Source: DAOUMU01 sp034409055 (GTDB lineage Bacteria; Chloroflexota; Anaerolineae; 4572-78; J111). From it: a stretch of 9,059 nucleotides of DNA. The DNA lies in the NCBI GenBank assembly GCA_034409055.1, contig DAOUMU010000017.1:1-9059 (forward strand). The letters are read 5' to 3'. This document shows, in pieces, positions 1 through 6,570 of the stretch. Position 1 is the first letter of the stretch. Every line of letters begins with the position of its first letter. The notes under the pieces were generated by a model, which worked only from the letters and a program-made list of their open reading frames with translations, was not told the DNA's origin and did not search any database. The position numbers and the translations under genes are program-made.

Positions 1-13
1 CGGGCCGCTATCC

Positions 14-1036
14 TCAGCAACCGTTGGGATGATTTCTGGTCTGATTTTCAGCCTCCCCCACGCCAATATAATCGGAAGGAATTGCCTTTAGCCGTCTAAT
101 TTCCCGGAAACAATCGTCGCTCCCATAGCCGGTCACGGTACTGAACAGGGTGTCGAAGGTATCCCTCAAGACAGTGGCCTGTTCAATTGAGGGACTGGCC
201 CGATAATCCTGTAATTGGTGATAGAATTCCCAGAACTGGGTTTGGAAGTCATCAAGTAGTTGACGATGATAATCAAGATGGGGGGCCAGTTTTTTGTAGT
301 GTCGGCCCTCATGTATCCAACAGAGGGCGTGCTTATCGGTGATAGATTTGAATTGAGGAGCATCATCACTGAGTAAAAGCGGGACGATGGGCATGGCCGT
401 TTGGGTGTGATAGGCACTCAAGGCGGTGGCTTCAAAAACCCGGGCTTGCTGTTGCTCATTGAGGCGGTTCAGGCCAGTGCTGACCAACTCCTCAAATTGC
501 TCATAGCGCAAGAGCTCCTCGGATGGCCATTGTGCGATCACCTGCTGGGCCCATTTGGGGACAGCAAAGGTTTCCAACCACTGACCTGTTTGGCCATTGA
601 GCAGAAATTGGGCTTCGGAAACATTTTGCAGTATCTCAATAATGGTCAGTCGGTCTTTACGGGGCCGGGTAAAGTAAGCCGTGTACAGCGGGTTGCCAAT
701 CACATGGCAATGTTGGTTCTGTCCATTAACTCGGGTGCCGGTGTCATCAATGTGCTGCCAACTGCTGCTTTCAAGACCGGCCTGGTAAAGCTCATCCTTT
801 TCGTCATGCCACGGCTCATTGTTTTTGGTCAACAAGTTCGAAACCTGACCGGAGGAGATAGAAATCTTGAAATGACTTAAAAACTCAACAATCTTGGGTT
901 CTGTCATCCCGGCTGCATAGTACAAGGTGATGACCAAGGAGCGAAGACCCGGCCCAAATTGCCCTTCATAGCCCACTGGCAACGAGGCCAGATAGCTTCG
1001 ACCAGTTGAGGGGGCATAATATTTCTCTTTCCAGTA
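14..1036 (-). pseudogene. IS66-like transposase, probable remnant
   Basis: This is a minus-strand DDE transposase of the IS66-like group, which would cut and move an insertion sequence. Visible parts are an N-terminal stretch GPGLRSLVITLYYAAGMTEP followed by SSGQVSNLL (typical IS66 core), a first acidic motif HIDDTGTRV near residue 79, and a second, LLSDDAPQF, near residue 206, counting from a TTG at 982. Recognisable homology continues upstream of that TTG as WKEKYYAPSTGRSYLASLP, to about 1033, with no good start codon or ribosome binding site. There it meets a hairpin repeat. At the other end the frame stops at 14-16. The last 35 or so residues after TGYG do not resemble the expected C-terminal domain, and the NN..E motif with the third catalytic acid is absent. 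Missing both ends, it is probably inactive. The family is fairly sure; whether the C-terminal loss is a frameshift or a deletion cannot be settled, because the window begins here. Confidence 0.75.
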
Positions 1037-1108
1037 GAGGAGCGGAGCATCCTCAGATGCGGAGCGGGCTTTGCAGGCGCCGTTCGCATCTGAGGATGCT
1101 CACTCTAC
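1034..1108. repeat. Long hairpin repeat (REP/MITE-like)
   Basis: A perfect 17-bp inverted repeat lies at 1045-1061 (GAGCATCCTCAGATGCG) and 1085-1101, separated by 23 bases. An outer arm GTAGAG (1034-1039) pairs with CTCTAC (1103-1108) across a small asymmetric bulge. The structure abuts the point where transposase homology ends, so it either inserted there or marks a recombination breakpoint. There is no T-run on either strand, so it does not look like a simple terminator. A dispersed palindromic repeat is the likely identity; copy number cannot be seen here. Confidence 0.7.
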
Positions 1109-1162
1109 CTTATTTGAAAGGTATTGGCTTTAATTTAGCTTTCGACTTGAATTAAAACTCAG

Positions 1163-1191
1163 ACAGTGACGGGGATCTTTCCGTCACCTGT
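1163..1191. promoter_or_regulatory. Imperfect hairpin, function unknown
   Basis: ACAGTGACGG (1163-1172) pairs with CCGTCA plus CTGT (1181-1191, one bulged C at 1187) around an 8-base loop. That is ten base pairs with one bulge. No T-run follows on the plus strand. It lies in the leader of the large regulator gene, so it could be an mRNA structure, an operator, or the last trace of a terminator. No choice can be made from sequence alone. Confidence 0.35.
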
Positions 1192-1234
1192 GGACGTTGG
1201 ATATATGTCCGCCCGGAAGCAGTTACGAACGAAT

Positions 1235-1273
1235 CTTCGACTGGGCTCAGAGCCTGTCCTGAGCTTGTTGAAG
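1235..1273. repeat. REP-like dispersed palindrome
   Basis: CTTCGACTGGGCTCAG (1235-1250) is a partial reverse complement of CTGAGCTTGTTGAAG (1259-1273), with an 8-base loop AGCCTGTC. The core CCTGAGC...GTTGAAGGG resembles a palindromic repeat that I recall as widespread between genes in many bacterial and metagenomic genomes. When read through it gives peptides such as ACPELVEG, and here the open frame reads exactly that. It lies inside the decayed coding fragment upstream of the kinase gene, so it is a later insertion or was picked up during decay. Confidence 0.6.
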
Positions 1274-1281
1274 GGACAAGC

Positions 1282-1350
1282 CTCGTCCCCCGTCCGCGCC
1301 TGATTGAGCGGTTAAACGCCGGCCTGAATGAGGAGACAAAATATGACTGA
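1282..1350 (+). pseudogene. Fragment of a MalT-type LuxR regulator
   Basis: The frame reads LVPRPRLIERLNAGLN and stops at 1348-1350. This is the conserved segment that precedes the Walker A motif in MalT-type STAND ATPases. The intact gene downstream has the matching segment VVSRPRLIERLNEGLH at about residues 308-323 (near 2264-2311), and the two DNA stretches are clearly similar. The frame is open back to 1156 and contains IYVRP at 1201, which may be the decayed TKLY.PP motif, but it has no start codon. The kinase gene's ribosome binding site and ATG lie within the last codons of the fragment. It is probably a relic of a lost paralogue or a scar of the event that attached the kinase domain. 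Confidence 0.5.
1330..1335 (+). promoter_or_regulatory. Ribosome binding site of the kinase-LuxR gene
   Basis: GAGGAG ends 7 bases before the ATG at 1343. It decides between that ATG and the in-frame ATG at 1328, which overlaps the site itself and has no Shine-Dalgarno sequence of its own. Confidence 0.65.
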
Positions 1351-4300
1351 GAAACTGGGTCGATACGAAATTTTGGAGGAAATTGGACAGGGCGGCTTTG
1401 CTATTGTCTATCGCGCCCACGACACGCGACTGGACAGGCTGGTGGCTCTGAAGGAGTTAAAACCGATACTGCTGGCTGATCCGGGCTCGGTCAAGGACTT
1501 CCGCCAGGAGGCCAGAAATATTGCTCGCCTGGATCACCCTAACGTTGTTACTATCTATGATGTCTATGAGGTTCAGCAGCGGCTGTTCATCGTGATGCAA
1601 TTGGTGAATGGCTCAAGCCTGGCAGAATTGATTGCCAGGCGGGGAGGTCTCTCGTGGCCCAAGACAGTGGAGATTATCACGGCAGTGGCGGCAGGATTGG
1701 ATTACGCCCACTCGCGAGGCATCCTGCACCGAGACCTGAAACCGGCCAATATTCTACTAGACTCAAACCACAGGCCAATGTTGAGCGACTTCGGCCTGGC
1801 GAAATTGATCGGCGAGGCCGGCACCAGTGTCACCGCGGGCGGGGGCGTGGTGGGAACGCCCCACTATATCGCCCCGGAAGTGTGGGAAGGCCGGGGTACC
1901 ACCCGCCAGTCCGACATCTATGCGCTGGGATGCATCCTATACGAGATGCTCATTGGGGAGAAGCTCTTTCCGGGTGAGACGCCACCAGCGGCGATGATGG
2001 CTCACTTTCGACCGTTAGCATTACCCCATACCTGGCCAGAAGGTGTGCCGTCCGATGTGGCGGGCGTACTAGCCACCGCCCTGGCCGAAAAAGCCGGCGA
2101 CAGATATGCCACCGCCGCTGAAATGGCCGAAGCATTGACCACCCTTGTCAAGAGCGAATGGGACACTCCCCAATTTGGGTCTGCCAGGCCAGAAACAGGG
2201 CCGGTATCCCCTCCAATTTTGACCACTAAACTCTATCCTCCTCCAACCCGTCCCGCGTCAAGCGTCGTTTCCCGCCCACGCCTAATTGAGCGGCTAAACG
2301 AGGGCCTACACCGCACGCCAGGCCTGACCCTCATTTCCGCCCCGGCGGGATTTGGCAAAACAACCTTGGTCAGCGATTGGTTGCGGCAAAGCGATCCGGG
2401 TTTACGCACCGCCTGGCTCTCTATAGATGGAGGTGACAACGACCCCACTCGCTTCCTGACCTACTTCATCGCCGCCCTGCAACAAATTGACCCCAATATA
2501 GGTCGAACGGTGCAAAGTATGCTCCACGCTACGCAGCCCCAGCCGCCACCCATCGAAACGTTGATGACGACCCTCATTAACGAGATTTCAGCCTCCTTCA
2601 CCGACGCCCGGTGTGTCTTTATTCTCGACGATTATCACCTCATTGAAGCCAAAGCCATCGACGATGCGCTCACCTTCTTGCTTGACCATCTGCCGCCCCC
2701 TCCGGGAGGAATGCATCTGGTCATCGCCACCCGTGATGATCCACACCTGCCCCTGGCCCGTCTACGAGCCCGGGGCCAATTGACCGAACTGCGGGCCACG
2801 GACCTACGTTTTACCACCTCCGAAGCCGCCGAATTTCTCAACCAGGTGATGGGCCTCAACCTCTCAGAAGAAGACATCGCTGCTTTGGAAACCCGCACCG
2901 AAGGTTGGATTGCCGGCCTGCAACTGGCCGCAATTTCTATGCAGGGGCAGCAAGACGTCACCCGCTTCATTAAATCGTTCACCGGCAGCCACCACTTCAT
3001 CCTGGACTACCTGCTTGAAGAAGTCCTGGAACAGCAGCCTGAGGGCATCCAGACTTTCTTGCTACGCACATCTATTCTCGACCGCCTGTGTGGTCCTCTT
3101 TGTGATGCCATCTGTTCCGTAGAAACTGACATCCTGGGCAACGCGCCTCCTCTTGGTCCCTCAGCTTCCGGTCAAGAAACCCTGGAATATCTCCAACATG
3201 CCAACCTATTCATCGTTCCTCTGGATGAGGAAAGACGTTGGTACCGTTATCACCATCTCTTTTCCGACTTGTTACGCCAGCGCTTGCGCCAAATTCAACC
3301 AGAGCAGGTGTCGACATTGCACCAGCGGGCCAGTGAGTGGTATGAGCAAAACAGATTGAAAGATGAGGCAGTAGATCACGCGTTAGCGGCTGGGGATTTG
3401 GTGCGGGCAGGGTACTTGGTTGAAGAACTTGCTGAAGTACTGTGGGAGCGCGGAGAGCATGTAAAATTAATGGGATGGTTGGACAGGTTATCTGAGGAAC
3501 AGTTATCCACCATGCCGCGGATCGGTATCTTTCACTCTTGGATATTACACACAACCGGTCAAGAGAAAGCAGCAGAAAAGAGTTTGCAAACGGTTGAACG
3601 GATGCTTAAATCAATCGCCGATGGTGTCTCACCAGATGAGCTGAACCGAATCATCCATCTTAATACAGCGCAATTGAAAGGCAGGGTATCTGTGGTGCGT
3701 GCTAGGTTGGCTTTCCGCAAAGGAGATATTCCAAACATTATCAAATTCTCTCGCAAAGCACTTGAATCTCTACCCGAAAACGACTTGGCATGGCGCGGCA
3801 TGGCTGCGATGGCGTTAGGCGATTCGTACGTTATTAGTGGTGATATGAATCCTGCTAAAAAAGCATATTCAGAGGCAATTAGAATTAGTAAAAAAGCGGG
3901 CAATGTCTATTCAATTCTATATCCCAGTTGCAAACTGGGTATTATACTTGAGTATTTAGGTGAATTGCATCAGGCTCAAGAAATCTATCGTGAGCTGATG
4001 ACTCTTGTGAACGTAAGTGGATTGTCACAGTCAGTGATGACAGGGTTGTTATACGCACTATGGAGTGAGATTTTATGCCACTGGAATGACATTGATAACG
4101 CGTTCCAATTTGTGAGTAGGGGTGTTGAATTGAGTGAACATGAAAATGACGTGGCCAACCTTACATGGATCCACAATACTTTTGTGAAAGTCTTATTTGC
4201 AAAAAGAGATTTAACCAGGGCGAAGGAGACAATCCTGAAACTGGAAAAAATTGCAGGAGAATCCCATATGCCAACCTGGATCGTTAGCCCAACAGCAGCC

Positions 4301-5002
4301 TGGAAGGCGCGGATTTGGCTAACAGAAGGCAACCTTGATGCTGCACAACAATGGATTCAAGAACGTCTGCTGAATTTAGATGATGAACTACAGTTTGCGC
4401 GTGAGTCCGAAAATATTGTGTTAGCTCGGATTCTTGTTGCTCAGGGTGAATTGGAGGATGCTATTAATCTGCTTAATCGGCTGATTAAAAAAGCAGAAGC
4501 TGGGGATCGCATTACGAGACTGATCGAAATGTTATTGGTTCTGGCATTAGCTCTAAAAGCACAAGGGGATACAGACAAAGCGATGACTGCGCTGGAGCGA
4601 GCCCTCACCCTCGCCGAGCCGGGAGGCTTCATCCGCATTTTTGTGGATGAAGGTCCGCCGATGGAGGCATTGTTAAGAAGGATGAAGGTGGAAAATGGAA
4701 AGATGGAGGAATATGTCCGTAAGCTTCTTGCTGCCTTCGCAGATAAAGAATTCCAGCCTCCATCCCTCAGCCCTCAGTCTTTGGTAGAGCCTCTGAGCGA
4801 ACGCGAACTTGAAGTACTCCAGCTCCTCACCGAAGGACTAACCAATCAAGAAATCGGTTCCAGGCTTTTTCTCTCGCTGAACACGGTCAAGGTCCACACC
4901 CGTAATATCTACGGCAAACTCGATGCCCACAACCGGACCCAAGCGGTTGCTCAGGCAAGAGCTTTGGGTATTCTGCCTCCATCTAATCGTTCAGATGCCT
5001 GA
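1343..5002 (+). CDS. Ser/Thr kinase - MalT-type ATPase - LuxR fusion regulator
   Basis: A 1219-aa cytoplasmic signalling protein with no membrane segment seen. Residues 8-265 form a Hanks-type kinase: glycine loop GQGGFA (15-20), lysine 37 in VALK, glutamate 56, HRD at 129-131 with asparagine 136, DFG at 149-151 and GTPHYIAPE at 171-179. All catalytic residues are present. Residues 292-650 are a MalT-type STAND NTPase: TTKLYPPP, Walker A APAGFGKTT (333-341), Walker B VFILDDYH (425-432), sensor-like ATRDDPHLPLARLRARG and the winged-helix end YRYHHLF. Residues from about 655 to 1110 are TPR-like helices that probably sense a ligand or partner. Residues 1150-1212 are a LuxR/FixJ helix-turn-helix (SERELEVLQLLTEGLTNQEI onward). 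MalT-type proteins bind ATP, oligomerise and activate promoters; phosphorylation by the fused kinase may gate this (inference). The TPR stretch (about 3350-4560) is more AT-rich than its flanks. An ATG at 1328 would add five residues but lacks a ribosome binding site. Confidence 0.93.
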   Translation: MTEKLGRYEILEEIGQGGFAIVYRAHDTRLDRLVALKELKPILLADPGSVKDFRQEARNIARLDHPNVVTIYDVYEVQQRLFIVMQLVNGSSLAELIARRGGLSWPKTVEIITAVAAGLDYAHSRGILHRDLKPANILLDSNHRPMLSDFGLAKLIGEAGTSVTAGGGVVGTPHYIAPEVWEGRGTTRQSDIYALGCILYEMLIGEKLFPGETPPAAMMAHFRPLALPHTWPEGVPSDVAGVLATALAEKAGDRYATAAEMAEALTTLVKSEWDTPQFGSARPETGPVSPPILTTKLYPPPTRPASSVVSRPRLIERLNEGLHRTPGLTLISAPAGFGKTTLVSDWLRQSDPGLRTAWLSIDGGDNDPTRFLTYFIAALQQIDPNIGRTVQSMLHATQPQPPPIETLMTTLINEISASFTDARCVFILDDYHLIEAKAIDDALTFLLDHLPPPPGGMHLVIATRDDPHLPLARLRARGQLTELRATDLRFTTSEAAEFLNQVMGLNLSEEDIAALETRTEGWIAGLQLAAISMQGQQDVTRFIKSFTGSHHFILDYLLEEVLEQQPEGIQTFLLRTSILDRLCGPLCDAICSVETDILGNAPPLGPSASGQETLEYLQHANLFIVPLDEERRWYRYHHLFSDLLRQRLRQIQPEQVSTLHQRASEWYEQNRLKDEAVDHALAAGDLVRAGYLVEELAEVLWERGEHVKLMGWLDRLSEEQLSTMPRIGIFHSWILHTTGQEKAAEKSLQTVERMLKSIADGVSPDELNRIIHLNTAQLKGRVSVVRARLAFRKGDIPNIIKFSRKALESLPENDLAWRGMAAMALGDSYVISGDMNPAKKAYSEAIRISKKAGNVYSILYPSCKLGIILEYLGELHQAQEIYRELMTLVNVSGLSQSVMTGLLYALWSEILCHWNDIDNAFQFVSRGVELSEHENDVANLTWIHNTFVKVLFAKRDLTRAKETILKLEKIAGESHMPTWIVSPTAAWKARIWLTEGNLDAAQQWIQERLLNLDDELQFARESENIVLARILVAQGELEDAINLLNRLIKKAEAGDRITRLIEMLLVLALALKAQGDTDKAMTALERALTLAEPGGFIRIFVDEGPPMEALLRRMKVENGKMEEYVRKLLAAFADKEFQPPSLSPQSLVEPLSERELEVLQLLTEGLTNQEIGSRLFLSLNTVKVHTRNIYGKLDAHNRTQAVAQARALGILPPSNRSDA

Positions 5003-5037
5003 AACCGGCATTGACGGCATACAAAGACAAGAAATCT

Positions 5038-5061
5038 AGCGGGCTAGCGGCCCGCTTTTTT
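5038..5061 (+). terminator. Intrinsic terminator after the regulator gene
   Basis: AGCGGGC (5038-5044), loop TAGCG and GCCCGCT (5050-5056) form a perfect 7-bp GC-rich stem. It runs into six T residues (5056-5061), 36 bases after the stop codon. It separates the regulator from the operon downstream. Confidence 0.9.
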
Positions 5062-5108
5062 GTTGCTCTCCGGCACATCCAATAATACTCCAAGCCTACA
5101 CAAATAAC

Positions 5109-5130
5109 CCCCTGAATAACACGTTCGGGG
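5109..5130. promoter_or_regulatory. Short dyad upstream of the redox operon
   Basis: CCCC-GAA (5109-5116, bulged T at 5113) pairs with TTCGGGG (5124-5130) around the loop TAACACG. It lies about 50 bases before the first gene of the operon, where an operator or leader structure would be expected. LuxR-type proteins bind dyads of roughly this size, but no consensus for this regulator is known to me, so this is only a candidate. Confidence 0.25.
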
Positions 5131-5181
5131 TATGACACTAATACCACCTTGCGGTTATGCTACAGGTGTAAGAGGGAATTA

Positions 5182-5442
5182 ATGATGAAGGACGTCAAAC
5201 AAAAGCTTACGCTGGATCAACCCGCCACCTATCAAATCAAAGTGCCGGGGCACCTCGACGAGAGTTGGTCAGACTGGGCGGGAGGTATGACGATTATGGT
5301 CGAGAGCGAGGACGATGGCCCGCCAACAACTACCCTGGCCGGTGTCGTCGCCGACCAGGCTGCTTTGCAAAGCTTGCTGCGTCGGCTCTACTCCCTGGGC
5401 CTGCCGTTGATTTCGGTTAATTGGGTGGACGCCGAAGAATAG
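5182..5442 (+). CDS. Unnamed small conserved-type protein, 86 aa
   Basis: A small, acidic, soluble protein without signal peptide or membrane segment. The start is at one of two adjacent ATGs (5182 or 5185), chosen because AGAGGG (5171-5176) lies just upstream; an upstream in-frame TTG at 5149 has no such site. The pattern is a beta-rich N-terminus YQIKVPGHLDESWSDWAGG (17-35), an acidic loop ESEDDGPPTTTLAG (41-54), a helix DQAALQSLLRRLYSLG (58-73) and a final strand PLISVNWV. That order suggests a small alpha/beta fold. I recognise the pattern as resembling short hypothetical proteins beside LuxR and SDR genes in Chloroflexota, but no function is known to me. It is first in a five-gene run and may be a partner or modulator of the redox enzymes (inference). 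Confidence 0.8.
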   Translation: MMKDVKQKLTLDQPATYQIKVPGHLDESWSDWAGGMTIMVESEDDGPPTTTLAGVVADQAALQSLLRRLYSLGLPLISVNWVDAEE

Positions 5443-5474
5443 GACCTGGTCTCGACCCATTAGGAGGAAACGCA

Positions 5475-5651
5475 ATGTATATCAATCCAATTTTAACCCA
5501 ACTGCTGGTAGAAGAGCGGAAGGAAGATGCTATCCGCTTGGAGAAACAAGCCCGCCTGATCCGGGAGGTCGAAGGTTCCAGGAAGCCGTGGAGCTGGCGG
5601 CTTCCAATTTTACTGGCGCTCATATGTTTGTTTGCACTTGTTATCCGATAA
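5475..5651 (+). CDS. Small protein with C-terminal membrane helix, 58 aa
   Basis: Strong ribosome binding site AGGAGG (5462-5467), 7 bases before the ATG, so it is very likely translated despite its size. Residues 12-37 are a highly charged, probably amphipathic helix (EERKEDAIRLEKQARLIREV). Residues 42-57 are hydrophobic (RLPILLALICLFALVI), giving a tail-anchored single-span topology with the charged part probably in the cytoplasm. It starts 32 bases after the 86-aa gene and precedes the SDR gene by 30 bases. Family and function are not recognised. Proteins of this shape often tether or regulate a partner at the membrane, which would fit with the UPF0316 membrane protein in the same run, but that is inference. 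Confidence 0.75.
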   Translation: MYINPILTQLLVEERKEDAIRLEKQARLIREVEGSRKPWSWRLPILLALICLFALVIR

Positions 5652-5681
5652 AAAAGTTAGCGACTTACTAATTAGGCAAGA

Positions 5682-6536
5682 ATGGAATATCAAATGAACA
5701 TAAATGAACGAGCCATTGTAATAACCGGAGCGTCAACGGGAATTGGTAAAGCCACCGCGCTTCTTTTAGACAAGTTGGGGTTTAAGGTCATTGCCGGTGT
5801 GCGTAAGGAAGCCGATGGCCAGGCTTTGAAAAAAGAAGCTTCCGACAAGCTGAGGCCCATATTTCTCGACGTTACCGATGGAGACTCTATTGCTGCTGCG
5901 GTGGATACAGTCGCTAAAGAAACGGGCGGTGAGCTATACGGGCTGGTCAACAACGCCGGTCTTTCACTCAATGGCCCCCTGGAACTTGTGCCTGTTTCAC
6001 AAATCAAGCAGCTCATGGACGTCAATGTGCTTGGGCTGCTGGCGGTGACACAGGCTTTTTTGCCGCTGCTCAGGCAAAGCCAAGGCCGGATTATCAATAT
6101 CAGTTCGGGACACGGCCTGCTGGCCGTTCCGGACAAGAGCGTCTATGCGGCCTCCAAGTTTGCGGTGCAGGCTATTACCGACTCGCTGCGGGTAGAGCTT
6201 CGCCCCTTTGATGTATCTGTATCAAGTATCGTGGTTGGTAAAGTGGACACCGCTGTTTTGGGGAAAATCATCGCTGACAGGGACAAAATGATTGAAGCAG
6301 CGCCGGCAGAGGTCGTCAAACTCTATTCTCCCATTATTGAGTTCTTTGATAAGGAAGTCAAGGGACTGCCGGGTATACCGGCCATCGAAGTGGGCAAGGT
6401 TGTGGCCCAGGCGTTGACCACCGAAAAGCCAAAGGCTCAATATCTGATTGGACCGGGCGCGAAAAAGATGAAAAACCTGGCCCGATTGCCCGTTGGACTG
6501 CGGGATTGGTTGATGTTCAAGACCATATACAAATAA
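5682..6536 (+). CDS. Short-chain dehydrogenase/reductase (classical SDR)
   Basis: A 284-aa NAD(P)-dependent oxidoreductase of the classical SDR family, which interconverts alcohols and ketones or aldehydes. The cofactor motif TGASTGIG is at 15-22, followed by FLDVTD (61-66), NNAG (90-93), the structural asparagine 115 (MDVNVLG), serine 142 in INISSG, and the YAASK pair Tyr155/Lys159. The tetrad Asn-Ser-Tyr-Lys is complete, so it should be active. The basic residue after the second strand (AGVRKE, Arg41) leans toward NADP(H). The C-terminal part, with RLPVGLRDWLMFKTIY, recalls retinol-dehydrogenase-like SDRs that act on lipophilic substrates; the substrate is not predictable. The ATG at 5682 has a weak AGG upstream. 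An in-frame ATG at 5694 (MNINERAIVITG) is a plausible alternative start. It is the third gene of the probable operon. Confidence 0.93.
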   Translation: MEYQMNINERAIVITGASTGIGKATALLLDKLGFKVIAGVRKEADGQALKKEASDKLRPIFLDVTDGDSIAAAVDTVAKETGGELYGLVNNAGLSLNGPLELVPVSQIKQLMDVNVLGLLAVTQAFLPLLRQSQGRIINISSGHGLLAVPDKSVYAASKFAVQAITDSLRVELRPFDVSVSSIVVGKVDTAVLGKIIADRDKMIEAAPAEVVKLYSPIIEFFDKEVKGLPGIPAIEVGKVVAQALTTEKPKAQYLIGPGAKKMKNLARLPVGLRDWLMFKTIYK

Positions 6537-6570
6537 CAGAAAAAGAGAAGGGGACTGAAGGAGAAAAGTA

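Larger units (their letters stand above)
1109..1327. other. Gene-poor region upstream of the kinase regulator
   Basis: There is no intact gene here. The stretch starts AT-rich, with a 7-bp dyad TTTAATT (1129-1135) / AATTAAA (1150-1156) around a 14-base spacer, which could be an operator or promoter region for the large gene downstream. A hairpin (1163-1191), a REP-like palindrome (1235-1273) and the beginning of a MalT-type gene fragment (from 1282) follow. I could not find a convincing -35/-10 pair. Confidence 0.5.

Noticed and set aside
401..880. Plus-strand 159-codon open frame opposite the transposase
   Set aside because: No ribosome binding site and no recognisable motif; it is the antisense shadow of the IS66-like frame, which has clear family motifs.
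2635..3000. Minus-strand 121-codon frame within the regulator gene
   Set aside because: Arg/Ser-rich translation typical of an antisense shadow of GC-rich coding DNA; the plus strand encodes the conserved ATPase domain here.
5060..5088. Possible promoter TTGTTG - 17 bases - TAATAC before the redox operon
   Set aside because: The spacing is ideal, but both boxes match consensus poorly and the -35 overlaps the terminator T-run.
5149..5181. Upstream TTG start for the 86-aa protein
   Set aside because: The added residues (Cys/Arg-rich) do not fit the protein, there is no ribosome binding site, and AGAGGG directly precedes the ATGs at 5182/5185.
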